DNA of 64,000 nucleotides from Poriferisodalis sp965226645 (GTDB lineage: Bacteria; Actinomycetota; Acidimicrobiia; Acidimicrobiales; Poriferisodalaceae). The position numbers and the translations under genes were made by a program. Positions 36,652 through 45,021 of this stretch are shown here, piece after piece; position 1 is the stretch's first letter, and the number at the start of each line of letters is the position of its first letter. Where the stretch lies: the NCBI GenBank assembly GCA_965226645.1, contig CBDDDL010000004.1:1240001-1304000 (forward strand). The letters are read 5' to 3'. The notes below the pieces were generated by a model. That model had not been told where the DNA came from and did no database searches. It worked only from the letters and a program-made list of their open reading frames with translations.

Positions 36652-36817
36652 TGGACTGCTCCTTCGGGCGCTTCGGAGCGTGGCGGCCCCGGGTGAGTCT
36701 TGCCTGCCCGCGGCGCGCTCGCCAGATTGCCGACGCACTGTCGGCTGACGTGGCCAGGCTTCGAGCAGCCGAATCGACACCCTGAAGCCACTTTGGGCCC
36801 GGTGGTACGATCCGGCC

Positions 36818-37741
36818 ATGACGGCTGTCACGCTGAATATCGAACCGCTCGATGCCACGTTCGGAGCGTGGGTTCACGACATCGAGCTCCGCTCCATCGA
36901 CGACATCACCTTCGAGGCACTGCACGAGACGTGGTTGGAATACGCACTGCTGGTCTTCTCAGGGCAGTTCCTGACCAACGACGAGCAGGACGCCTTCGCG
37001 CAGCGATTCGGCAACCTGGAATTCAACGCGGCGCCGATCTCGAACGTCGGCAAGGACGGCAAGGTCCACTACGAGCCCGCCGACGACTTGGTGAAGTCAC
37101 TGAAGGGCAACTGGGGCTGGCATCACGACAGCACCTACATGCCGCTGCAGGCCAAAGGCGCCGTGTTCACTGCCGAGCTGGTGCCCAAGGACGGCGCCGA
37201 CACGGGCTGGGCCGACATGCGGGCCGCGTATGAGGTGCTGTCCGACGAAGACCGCGAGCTGGTGCACACGCTGGAAACGCACCATTCGCTGTACTACAGC
37301 CAGGGCCGGGCGGGCTTGCTGCCAGAGAAGAAGGACGACGGCACCTACGGCATGTACGGCTACCACGACATGGACATCTCGGTCCGGCCGATGGTGAAGT
37401 ACCACCCCGATACCGGTCGGCCCAATCTGCTGATCGGCCGGCACGCACATGACATTGTCGGCATGGACCCGGACGAGTCTGTGGCCCTGCTGGACCGGCT
37501 CAACCGCGAGGCCTGCCAGCTGCCCCGCATCTACCAGCACGCGTGGACCGAGGGCGAGGCCGTGATCTGGGACAACCGCCGACTCATGCATCAGGGCGTG
37601 CCGTTCGACATGTCCCAGCCGCGCAAGATGTGGCATTCCCGCATCGCCGGCGAAGTCGAATCCGAGCTGGCCCTCAACCACACACCGGAGAGCGCTGGGT
37701 TCAGGCACGGCCGCGACGCCATTCTGAACTCGGTCGGCTAG
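36818..37741 (+). CDS. TauD/TfdA-type Fe(II)/2-oxoglutarate dioxygenase
   Basis: 307 residues. The iron-binding facial triad is visible as WGWHHDSTYM (HxD) and the distal His in DNRRLMHQG. PRKMWHSRIAG supplies the 2-oxoglutarate-binding Arg. Lengths and motifs match TauD. It oxygenates a small acid, releasing it or initiating its degradation. Divergent from the enolase-superfamily gene and followed by DUF1330 and RidA genes, which suggests a short catabolic pathway. Confidence 0.92.
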   Translation: MTAVTLNIEPLDATFGAWVHDIELRSIDDITFEALHETWLEYALLVFSGQFLTNDEQDAFAQRFGNLEFNAAPISNVGKDGKVHYEPADDLVKSLKGNWGWHHDSTYMPLQAKGAVFTAELVPKDGADTGWADMRAAYEVLSDEDRELVHTLETHHSLYYSQGRAGLLPEKKDDGTYGMYGYHDMDISVRPMVKYHPDTGRPNLLIGRHAHDIVGMDPDESVALLDRLNREACQLPRIYQHAWTEGEAVIWDNRRLMHQGVPFDMSQPRKMWHSRIAGEVESELALNHTPESAGFRHGRDAILNSVG

Positions 37742-37799
37742 TAGCCGACGCAACACGCAGTCGTCTGGCGGACCCGGCGCCTGCACCGAAAGGAACACC

Positions 37800-38087
37800 G
37801 TGGCTGCTTACGTGATCACGCGGGTCAACGTCACCGATCCGGACCAGTACGAGAAATACAAGGCGCTGTCGCCGGCCGCTGTCGCCGAGTGCGGCGGGAA
37901 GTTCATCGTGCGAGGCGGCGAGTCGGTGACCCTCGAGGGTCCCGAGGAGACCCGGCGCCTGGTCGTGTTGGAATTCCCCGACATGGACTCGGCGAAAGAG
38001 TTCTACGACTCCGAGAAGTACCGCCACGCCCGCGACGTCCGAGCCGGTGCCGCCGATTTCCAGATGGTCGTCGTCCAAGGCGCATAG
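37800..38087 (+). CDS. DUF1330-family protein
   Basis: 95 residues, GTG start with GAAAGGAA upstream. YVITRVNVTDPDQYEKYKALSPAAVAECGGKFIVRGG and RLVVLEFPDMDSAKEFYDSEKY are the DUF1330 dimeric ferredoxin-like barrel. It has no catalytic residues I can name. Such proteins accompany catabolic operons and may act as small isomerases or stabilisers. Confidence 0.9.
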   Translation: MAAYVITRVNVTDPDQYEKYKALSPAAVAECGGKFIVRGGESVTLEGPEETRRLVVLEFPDMDSAKEFYDSEKYRHARDVRAGAADFQMVVVQGA

Positions 38088-38192
38088 CCCGCGCCGATAG
38101 GTGAACTCTCCCGTGCCTCGGGCATCCTCGCGTACGTTTGCGGGCACGATCCGAGCAGCGGGCTGAGCATCAGCCCCAGAGGAGAATTCGCC

Positions 38193-38579
38193 ATGGCACG
38201 CAAGTCGATTGAGATCGAGAGCTTCCAGCACGCCAACCCGATTCCCGCTGCGACGCGGATCGGACCGCTGGTGGTGAGCAGCATCACGCCGCCGACCAAT
38301 CCGGGCTCGCGTGACGTCCCCGACTCACTCGAGGAGCAGATCGAAAACCTGTTCACACACGTCGGCCAGATGCTCGAGGGCGCCGGCGCCTCTTGGGGCG
38401 ACATGGCGAAGATGACGTTCTATGTCACCGACCCGGCAGCGTCACGCCCGGCGCTGAACGGCCCATGGCTGGAGCGCTTTCCCGACCCCGAGTCGCGGCC
38501 GTCTCGCCACAACATGAAGGTGGAAGGCGGCGGGCCGGTGCAGATCTCGTGCACCTTCGTGGCCTACGTCGAGGACTGA
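38193..38579 (+). CDS. RidA/YjgF-family protein
   Basis: 128 residues. VVSSITPPTNPGS, IENLFTHVGQMLEGAGASWGDMAKMTFYVTD and the final VQISCTFVAYVED match the Rid fold. An Arg in RPSRHNMKV sits near the position of the catalytic Arg of RidA, but the surrounding residues differ, so deaminase activity is uncertain. Last gene before an AT-rich stretch, so it probably closes this cluster. Confidence 0.85.
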   Translation: MARKSIEIESFQHANPIPAATRIGPLVVSSITPPTNPGSRDVPDSLEEQIENLFTHVGQMLEGAGASWGDMAKMTFYVTDPAASRPALNGPWLERFPDPESRPSRHNMKVEGGGPVQISCTFVAYVED

Positions 38580-38820
38580 GCCGCGCCATCTCAGTTCTCC
38601 AACAACAACCCGACGCCTCTGCGGTCCTCGTAGGCATTTTGTTTGCGTTGTAGATCTCTATGGCTTTTCTCCATTGTTTCTTGATTGTCTTCACAAATAC
38701 GTATATACATTTACGCGTATACCTAAGTACACGTAATTCGATATACCTTTAGTTCTGTATTCTTCAAGCTTCAGAAGTGCGCTCCAATTTCTCGCGCACC
38801 CAAACCTCGCAAGGCGAGAT
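38580..38820. other. AT-rich intergenic stretch at the edge of accessory DNA
   Basis: The 38,620-38,790 part is conspicuously AT-rich against the GC-rich surroundings, with alternating GTATATAC/GCGTATAC-like elements. No gene is visible. It directly precedes the DUF234-type ATPase and marks a compositional boundary; it probably contains that gene's promoter. Confidence 0.6.
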
Positions 38821-40275
38821 ATGGCCGAGACGCTGATCGACCGAGACTCCGAAGCGCAGCACTTACGGGAGCTTGCCGAGTCAGGCCGATCCGCCCTAGC
38901 GCTCGTGCGAGGCCGGCGGCGAGTCGGCAAGACCTACCTGCTCAACAATCTCTGGCCAGCCGATCGCGTGCTGTACTACACCGCCTCCGACACCGGGGCA
39001 GAAATCAACCGCCGTGTCCTCGTCGACGAGGCCGCCCGCTGGTCAAGGACCGAGCTTCGTGCCGAGGACTACCCCACTTGGCGCGCGCTGTTCGGTGCAC
39101 TGCTCCGCTTGAGGCCAGATGCACCGATCATCATCGTCATCGACGAGTTCCAGTACCTCGCCGAGGGCCCGAACGGTCTGCGGGAGGCAGCCTCAGAACT
39201 CAATGCTGTCTGGGAACGTCAACAACCACTGCGCCCCGCGCCGATACTGCTGGTGTTGTCGGGTTCCTCTCTCACCATGCTCGAAGAACTCGAGCGTGGC
39301 GGATCGCCGCTCTATGGCCGCCTGGACGCATCACTCACTCTGAATCCGTTCGACTACTTCGATGCGGGCTTGATGGTGCCGCAATACTCGGCCGTCGACA
39401 GAGTGCGGGCCTACGCGTCCTTCGGCGGGATGCCTGCCTACTTGGCGCGCATCGACGACACGCGAGAACTCGATCAGAACATCGTCAGCCAGCTGCTCGC
39501 CGACACTGGGTCGGTCAGACATCTCGTGCGCTCCGCGATTGAGCAGCAAGAGGGACTGCGCAATGTGGCCCGATACCGCGCCATTCTTGCGAGCGTGGGC
39601 ATCGGCCGACCGACGGCAGGCGAGATCGCCGCGTCGATCGGCGTGACGCGAGAAACCATCCGCCAGCAACTTCAGCACCTCGTCGATTTCTCGATGCTGA
39701 CGATGTCGCCCAACTTCGGGTCGGACCGTGGCATTCGCTACAGGCTTGCCGACCCGGCAGAGCGCTTCTTCTACGGCATCACGTTGCCATTGGAATCGGC
39801 AATCGCCGCAACGGGAGCCGGCCAAGTGTGGCGTGAGCTCGTGGCACCACAGAAATGGCCCACCTACGTCGGTCAGCACGTCTTTGAGGATGTCGCGGCA
39901 CAGGCATACCGGCGCTGGGGGCCGCAGCAGGGCGTGCCGGTGGTTCCGGAGTGGCGGCGGTGGACCGGCAAGGATCGCACGCGTCGGCAGGTGGATATTG
40001 ACCTGGTGGGCCGCACGCTCGACGGCGCTGTGATCACCGGATCGGTGAAGTTCCGCAATCGCCCGGCCGATGCGCGCACATATCTCGAGCACATCGAAGC
40101 CCTGCGACGGCTCGCCGACAGCGGCCATGGGTGGGCGGGCGAGGCGCTGGACGAGAGCGCAGGGTTCTACTTCGTGTCAGCAGGAGGCTTCAGCGACTCG
40201 TTCTTCGAGGCCGTCGAGCCAGGTCAGGAACTCATCTGCTGGGCGCTTGACGACCTCTACCCCGATGAAGGCTGA
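38821..40275 (+). CDS. AAA ATPase with C-terminal DUF234 domain
   Basis: 484 residues; AAGGCGAG just upstream of the ATG. N-terminal P-loop LVRGRRRVGKTYLL, Walker B IIIVIDEFQYLAE, and sensor VLSGSSLTMLEE form the ATPase_2 module common in archaea. A winged-helix segment follows (GRPTAGEIAASIGVTRETIRQQLQHLVDFSML). The last ~130 residues (HVFEDVAAQAYRRWG, RQVDIDLVGRTLDGAVITGSVKF) are the DUF234 nuclease-like region with D-ExK-like spacing. Function is unproven; these genes are scattered and mobile, and defence or toxin roles have been suggested. Confidence 0.88.
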   Translation: MAETLIDRDSEAQHLRELAESGRSALALVRGRRRVGKTYLLNNLWPADRVLYYTASDTGAEINRRVLVDEAARWSRTELRAEDYPTWRALFGALLRLRPDAPIIIVIDEFQYLAEGPNGLREAASELNAVWERQQPLRPAPILLVLSGSSLTMLEELERGGSPLYGRLDASLTLNPFDYFDAGLMVPQYSAVDRVRAYASFGGMPAYLARIDDTRELDQNIVSQLLADTGSVRHLVRSAIEQQEGLRNVARYRAILASVGIGRPTAGEIAASIGVTRETIRQQLQHLVDFSMLTMSPNFGSDRGIRYRLADPAERFFYGITLPLESAIAATGAGQVWRELVAPQKWPTYVGQHVFEDVAAQAYRRWGPQQGVPVVPEWRRWTGKDRTRRQVDIDLVGRTLDGAVITGSVKFRNRPADARTYLEHIEALRRLADSGHGWAGEALDESAGFYFVSAGGFSDSFFEAVEPGQELICWALDDLYPDEG

Positions 40276-40291
40276 CCCGAGTCGCCGGGGC

Positions 40292-40408
40292 TCAATCCTC
40301 GGGCAGTCCGACGCGGCTGCATCAACCTTCGGCGTCTCCGACGCCGCTGAGTCTCAGGCTTCGCGCTGCCCCACCCCGCTGAGTTTCAGGCTTCGGGCTG
40401 CCCAATAC
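40292..40408. repeat. Degenerate 30-32-bp repeats at the hydratase stop
   Basis: TCA-anchored units at 40292, 40322, 40354 and 40386; the last TCA is the hydratase stop (TGA on the minus strand). The last two units are the most similar (TCAGGCTTCG then CGCTGCCC or GGCTGCCC); the others are diverged. The upstream end of the array extends past the end of the DUF234 gene. Confidence 0.8.
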
Positions 40409-41192
40409 CGAAGCTGATCTGGCCGAGGGGGCCGAAGTCGGCGACGACGGCGTCGCCGGGGCGGATCGTGCGGGCACGGATGAACGAGCCCGACAAGATC
40501 GCGTGACCAGCTGACATCGTGACGCCGAACTCGTCGAGCTTGCGAGCCAGCCAGGCCACCGAGTTGAGGGGGTTGCCCATCACGGCCGCTGCGGTGCCGG
40601 ACTCCTCGAGGTCGCCGTTGAGGTACAGCGCGCCGCCGATGTGCCGGATGTCGATGTCGGTCAGCTTGGTGGGACGGCCGCCCACGATGATGAAGCCGCA
40701 GGAGGCAGCGTCGGCGATGCTGTCGACCACGCCGGCCTGGGTGCTGCGGCGGTTGTAGCGCCGGTCCACCACTTCGATGGCGGGCAGGATGAAGTCGGTG
40801 GCGCGCATGACGTCGATGGCGTTGGTGTCCGGGCCGCCGAGGTCGGACTTGAGCACGAAGACGATCTCGATCTCCACCAGCGGCACGTTCAGGATCGAGG
40901 CCGGCACGATGCAGCCCTCATCGAGGAACCAGTTGTCAAACAGCGTTCCGTAATCGGGCTCGGTGGCACCCGAGGTCGAGCGCATGGCCTTGGAGGTCAG
41001 CCCCACCTTGTGACCCTTGATGATCCGGCCCGCGGCCACCTTGGCGTCGGTCACCATCTGGCCGATGGCATAGGCGTCTTCGATGTCGGCACCCGGGTAG
41101 CTGTCGGTGATCGGGTCGATCCACTCGCGGGTGTTCTCGGCATGCAGCAGTGCCGCGGCGGCCTCATGCCGCTGCTCGTCAGTCATCGCCAT
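40386..41192 (-). CDS. 2-keto-4-pentenoate hydratase family enzyme
   Basis: 268 residues. KGHKVGLTSKAMR, the metal-binding region NVPLVEIEIVFVLKSDLGG with three acidic residues, AIEVVDRRY, and LNSVAWLARKLDEFGVTMSAG match the MhpD/HsaE/4-oxalocrotonate decarboxylase family. It acts in meta-cleavage pathways for aromatics or steroids, hydrating an enol-keto acid. No other pathway gene is adjacent, so the specific route is unknown. Its stop lies in a degenerate tandem array. Confidence 0.9.
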   Translation of the reverse strand: MAMTDEQRHEAAAALLHAENTREWIDPITDSYPGADIEDAYAIGQMVTDAKVAAGRIIKGHKVGLTSKAMRSTSGATEPDYGTLFDNWFLDEGCIVPASILNVPLVEIEIVFVLKSDLGGPDTNAIDVMRATDFILPAIEVVDRRYNRRSTQAGVVDSIADAASCGFIIVGGRPTKLTDIDIRHIGGALYLNGDLEESGTAAAVMGNPLNSVAWLARKLDEFGVTMSAGHAILSGSFIRARTIRPGDAVVADFGPLGQISFGIGQPEA

Positions 41193-41317
41193 GTCGCCCT
41201 CCCCATCTCTGGTTTCTCAGCGCGTCGAGTCGCCAGCCAGCCGAGAACGCTAGAGCCTCCGCTGCCCCGCCCATCCGCCGACGGCCGCCCCCGCCCTGGC
41301 CTGATGAAGTTCAAGCC

Positions 41318-41710
41318 CTACGGCTCGACCTGCTCGACGCTGCGCACGCGGTCAATGCCGCGATCGAATGAGGCGATTCTGCTGATGCCGGTCACCTCAG
41401 CAGAAGCCACGAGGTAGGCATCTGCGAAGGCCAGACGATATGTCTCGTAGATCTCGATCGCGCGAAACAACAGCGCGGGATCTTCTACACGAACAGCTCC
41501 TGTGGCCAACACACCTCGAGTCAACTCGGCCACGCGTGCCCGCGGCATGGCATAGAACGACTGGAGCACAAAGATCGTTTCAGCCAGAATCAAATCCGGC
41601 AGCAGCAGCGTCTCTCCAGATGCCAGCAGCCGTGCGGATGCGGCTGCGGACTCAGGCGGGCTCCCTGTGAGCTGACGGACGAGGACGTTGGTGTCGACGA
41701 ACGCCGTCAC
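41318..41710 (-). CDS. PIN-domain toxin, VapC family
   Basis: 130 residues from the GTG at 41710, whose first bases overlap the antitoxin stop (GTGA). Acidic PIN residues are in FVDTNVLVR, LAETIFVLQ, LAFADAYLVA and IASFDRGID. It should be a magnesium-dependent ribonuclease neutralised by the AbrB-type antitoxin. Upstream extension beyond GTG would overlap the antitoxin reading and is not needed. Confidence 0.88.
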   Translation of the reverse strand: MTAFVDTNVLVRQLTGSPPESAAASARLLASGETLLLPDLILAETIFVLQSFYAMPRARVAELTRGVLATGAVRVEDPALLFRAIEIYETYRLAFADAYLVASAEVTGISRIASFDRGIDRVRSVEQVEP

Positions 41711-41970
41711 GACTCGTCGATATCCATTGCCTCGCGGGCCCAAGCTTCATGGGTCTGTGCGAGCACTTCTTCCCACGGTGTGTCGCGTTTCTCCGGGGGC
41801 ACCTCCACGCTTCCCGCGAGTTCAATGAGATCGGGGATGCGCTGCATGACCGCCTGCTCAGACTCGATCCTGAACAGCACGGCATCGCCTGGGCTGATGC
41901 CCAGCGCTTCGCGCACGCTCTTGGGAATGGTCACTTGCCCCTTGGAGGTGACCCGCGCCATGATTTGCAT
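41707..41970 (-). CDS. AbrB/MazE-type antitoxin
   Basis: 87 residues, ATG at 41970 with AAGGAA 6-8 bases upstream. MARVTSKGQVTIPKSVREALGISPGDAVLF is a classic swapped-hairpin AbrB DNA-binding domain. The acidic C-terminus (EVPPEKRDTPWEEVLAQTHEAWAREAMDIDES) would wrap the toxin. It forms an operon with the VapC overlapping by four bases and should autoregulate it. Confidence 0.9.
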   Translation of the reverse strand: MQIMARVTSKGQVTIPKSVREALGISPGDAVLFRIESEQAVMQRIPDLIELAGSVEVPPEKRDTPWEEVLAQTHEAWAREAMDIDES

Positions 41971-42063
41971 GCCGGATTCCTTACCGCTTTCAGGAAGTAA
42001 GGAAATACTACTTGCGGCGAGTGCATTGGACGGGTAGCCGACGGCGATGGGGGCCGGTGTTGA

Positions 42064-42498
42064 TCAGTCCGGGTTGAGGACGAGAACCCGCTGCGCGTCA
42101 TCCGCCAGCAAGGTCATGGCCTTGTCGAAGGTCGCGACGCAGCCGTCGTGACGTTCGGCCAGGGCCATGAGGTGTGCGTCGGTCACCTGTCGATAGCCCG
42201 TCAGCCGCTCTGGGCCGCTTGATAGAGCCTGGGACGGATCGATGTCGTCGATCCAACACACGTGGCCTCCCACTGAAGCGAGCGCTCTCATGACCGAGGC
42301 TGCCTCATGCGGCGAGCGCGCATCGGGCAAGATCCGCCGGTTCGACGAGACACGAATGAACCCGAGCTGCACCACCGGTGTCGTAGCCCATGGCGCTCCC
42401 TGACGAGAGGTGAACCAGTCGACAGCCGCCCCATGATGGACGTGTGTCGGCCAGGCCAGGGCGACAAGCACGTTGACGTCAAGAAGAGGCGTCACCAA
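42064..42498 (-). CDS. PIN-domain toxin, VapC family (second pair)
   Basis: 144 residues. LLDVNVLVALAWPTHVHH, RQVTDAHLMALA and VATFDKAM give the PIN acidic triad. The insertion TTPVVQLGFIRVSSNRRILPD and SVGGHVCWIDD match the actinobacterial VapC subgroup linked to RHH antitoxins. Its start overlaps the antitoxin by 7 bases. A probable RNase toxin. Confidence 0.88.
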   Translation of the reverse strand: MVTPLLDVNVLVALAWPTHVHHGAAVDWFTSRQGAPWATTPVVQLGFIRVSSNRRILPDARSPHEAASVMRALASVGGHVCWIDDIDPSQALSSGPERLTGYRQVTDAHLMALAERHDGCVATFDKAMTLLADDAQRVLVLNPD

Positions 42499-42713
42499 TC
42501 TTCGCTCGCCGCACGAACCATCTCCGGCGTGATCGGGCCGCTGTCAGTGTCGACCTCGAACCCGGGCACTCCCCGAGAGGCAGCTCGCGGGCGTTGCCGA
42601 CAGCCGCGACGTGCCAGTTCCGACATGGCTGCCCCGATCGAGATGCCCCGTTCCTGTGCCAGTGAGCGCGCGACGGCAAGCACGTCATCGTCTAGGTCCA
42701 GCGTCGTCCGCAT
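42492..42713 (-). CDS. Ribbon-helix-helix VapB-type antitoxin
   Basis: 73 residues. MRTTLDLDDDVLAVARSLAQERGISIGAAMSELARRG is the RHH DNA-binding region. The tail (VDTDSGPITPEMVRAASEDW) is the toxin-binding part. The ATG is embedded in a row of four 8-base repeats, likely part of its promoter or operator. Confidence 0.88.
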   Translation of the reverse strand: MRTTLDLDDDVLAVARSLAQERGISIGAAMSELARRGCRQRPRAASRGVPGFEVDTDSGPITPEMVRAASEDW

Positions 42714-42742
42714 CAGGACATCATAACATCACAACATCACGG
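42711..42742. promoter_or_regulatory. Four 8-bp CATCANNN repeats spanning the antitoxin start
   Basis: Units CATCAGGA, CATCATAA, CATCACAA and CATCACGG are contiguous. The first contains the antitoxin ATG on the opposite strand. Such a row could be an autoregulatory operator or a slippage-prone spacer between promoter and start; neither is shown. Confidence 0.6.
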
Positions 42743-42757
42743 CTGACGGCACGCTGG

Positions 42758-43399
42758 CTAGTAGGTGGAGTCGCCCCAGGTCTCGTTGAAGACGATCTCT
42801 GAGAGCGGCAGGCGGTCAAGCTTGCGGGGGAACGGCGTGGACCGGTAGCCGACCGCGATGTGGGCCGCGGTGGCCACGCCTTCAGGGATGTTCAGCATCT
42901 CGGCGACCTGCGGCTCGTACATGCACAGAAGCGTCGTGAGTGCCGTGCCGAGGCCGGCCTCGCGGCAGCCAAGCAGGAAGTTCTGCACGGCGGGATAGAC
43001 CGAGCCGCCGCCCACGATGCTCAGGCGGCCGAGTTCGGTGTCGGTGGGATGCACCCCGTCGATGTAGCCGCAGGCCACGACGATGGCCGGCACCTCCGCG
43101 AAGTGCTCGGCGAAGTAGTCGGCGCTGTCGAGCAGGCGCTTCGCCTTGTCTCCGACAATCTCGATCTCGCCGGAGCGGGCCAGCCCCAGGTACGCCTTCC
43201 ACGGCTCCAGGTACCACTCCTGGAGTTGCCGCTTCTTCTCGTCATCGCGCACGACGATGAATCGCACCGGCTGGCGGTTGCCGCCCTGCGGTGCATGGCG
43301 TGCGTAGTCGAACGCACGCTCCAGCGTCTCATCGGACACCGGGTCATCGGTGTAGTACCGAGTCGTCATCGACGTGAGTGCTGCTTCGCCTAGTTCCAT
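42758..43399 (-). CDS. Nitroreductase-family FMN oxidoreductase
   Basis: 213 residues from the ATG at 43399, preceded by GAGGA at 5 bases. RYYTDDPVSDETLERAFDYARHAPQGGNRQPVRFIVVRD is the FMN-binding N-terminus. NFLLGCREAGLGTALTT and the C-terminal IAVGYRSTPFPRKLDRLPLSEIVF complete the fold. It reduces nitro compounds or quinones with NAD(P)H. No pathway partner nearby; located between two toxin-antitoxin modules. Confidence 0.9.
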   Translation of the reverse strand: MELGEAALTSMTTRYYTDDPVSDETLERAFDYARHAPQGGNRQPVRFIVVRDDEKKRQLQEWYLEPWKAYLGLARSGEIEIVGDKAKRLLDSADYFAEHFAEVPAIVVACGYIDGVHPTDTELGRLSIVGGGSVYPAVQNFLLGCREAGLGTALTTLLCMYEPQVAEMLNIPEGVATAAHIAVGYRSTPFPRKLDRLPLSEIVFNETWGDSTY

Positions 43400-43687
43400 G
43401 AAATTCCTCACTTCTCCTCAGGCCACACCGCTTGCGACCTCGGCCGTCGCTACCGGCGACGGAGCCACAGTACCCACCGTCTGAACCAAGTTCAGCGAGC
43501 GGGGCTGCGAAATACTCCGTGGTCGTGTCAGCGTCGGTGAAGCTCGCGGAAGCGATCCGACATGCGTGCCATGAATCGAGCGCAGCGAAGATGGCTCCTA
43601 CCGACGTGTCCCGAAGTCGCTGGTCAGATTGCGGCAGCCAACCCGATGATCCGTTCTGTCAGATTCAGCGCCCGACTCGGTGACCTA

Positions 43688-44170
43688 TCACGGGCATAAG
43701 TCGGTGCGACCCAGGAGGTCTCGATGGACACGCTTTACCTCGCCGGACTGAGGTGTTGAATAGACCTTGCCCCGTGGCGCATCGACCAAGCGCTTGTCCT
43801 TGAAATCCCTCACGAGAGCCTGATCGTTCGTATACAGGAGCCGCGCTCTTGAGAATTCCGCCAGAGCGATGATGTGCTCGTCGTCGGAAGCGCAGGCATC
43901 GTCGCTCGGTGCTGGCCGAGCAGCCAGCTCATGTGCTCGGAGGTCCACGTCTTGGCCACTGACCCTCGTCATGCGTCCACTAAGTCTGAGCTGGGTCAGC
44001 CAGGCGCGCATTCGCTCACCGGCCCTCGAGAATTCGGCATCAAGCCGACTGCCCCCGACGACAAGCCGAACCCGGCCGTTATCGACGGCTTGCCGGAAAG
44101 CACGACCCGCATCGGTGCCCGTGGCTTCCCACAACTCGCTGACGACGTTGACATCGACGATCGCACACAT
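43688..44170 (-). CDS. PIN-domain protein, partner of the interrupted ATPase
   Basis: 160 residues. MCAIVDVNVVSELWEATGTDAGRAFRQAVDNG begins a PIN fold, with further acids in PSDDACASDDEHIIALAEFS and YTNDQALVRDFKDKRLV. ATG start 3 bases after the ATPase stop, so the genes were translationally coupled. It is longer than VapC and lacks an antitoxin of its own, so the ATPase may have controlled it. A nuclease effector of a two- or three-gene defence-like module is the best guess. Confidence 0.8.
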   Translation of the reverse strand: MCAIVDVNVVSELWEATGTDAGRAFRQAVDNGRVRLVVGGSRLDAEFSRAGERMRAWLTQLRLSGRMTRVSGQDVDLRAHELAARPAPSDDACASDDEHIIALAEFSRARLLYTNDQALVRDFKDKRLVDAPRGKVYSTPQSGEVKRVHRDLLGRTDLCP

Positions 44171-45021
44171 CGGTCAGAAGGCGACGGAGCGTTGGACCTC
44201 CTCCAAGAAGAACTGTCGATACCCCGTCGGAGCACCGCTGATGTTGCCGAGTCGGTCGACCGAAATCGAATGCAATCGGACATCGAGACCGCAGCGCTCG
44301 AAGTAAACAATCGACACGTCATCTGGCGAGAGCCCGCCCGATCCGTCTGCCACTGCCATGCGAACTCGGTCGATGATGAAGTCACTGTGCGTCTCGACGA
44401 TTATCTGTCTCCGACGCCTGCCAGCTTCAACGCTCACGAGTTGGCACATCAGGCTGCCCAGCGATGCTTGGGCTACCGGATGCAGATGTACCTCTGGTTG
44501 CTGCAGCAGGAGGGTCTGGGCCCCGCCCGGCCGCAGGAGTTCCGTGATAACAGGCAGCACTTGACTGACGCCGTAGCCCACGTCGACGAGATTCCTGAAC
44601 CGACCCGTGGCGCGGTCGCCGAGCTTGCGTACTTGGATTTGGAACGGGTCCGACTCATGCTTGCCGTGACGCCGAATCTTCAACTCGTCGAACAGTTCGG
44701 CCGATCGGCCAAATGCCTCCAGCTGAGTTTTCAGCGCGTGCCATTCAGCTGGCGCTCGTGTCTCCAACTGCGCCAAATAAGTGGGGATCGCATCTCCGAC
44801 CGAGTCGGCCGTGATGCGCACGGGGTCGTATGTGCGCCGTGGCTGCGAGCGAACCGGCGCACTCGCAAAGGGCCGCTGTCGATGGGAGTCGTGCACGGGT
44901 CGCCCAATGCGCCGCCGCAGAGGCAAGGCCTGCTCCAGCTCGGCGACTACGTCCTCTGTCAACTCGGGTGCGTTTCCGACAGGATGGATCGTCCAACGGC
45001 TGGAACGTGGGCGAACTCCAT

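Noticed and set aside
43432..43683. Small plus-strand frame between the nitroreductase and PIN genes
   Set aside because: Composition is non-coding-like, no ribosome site, no motif.
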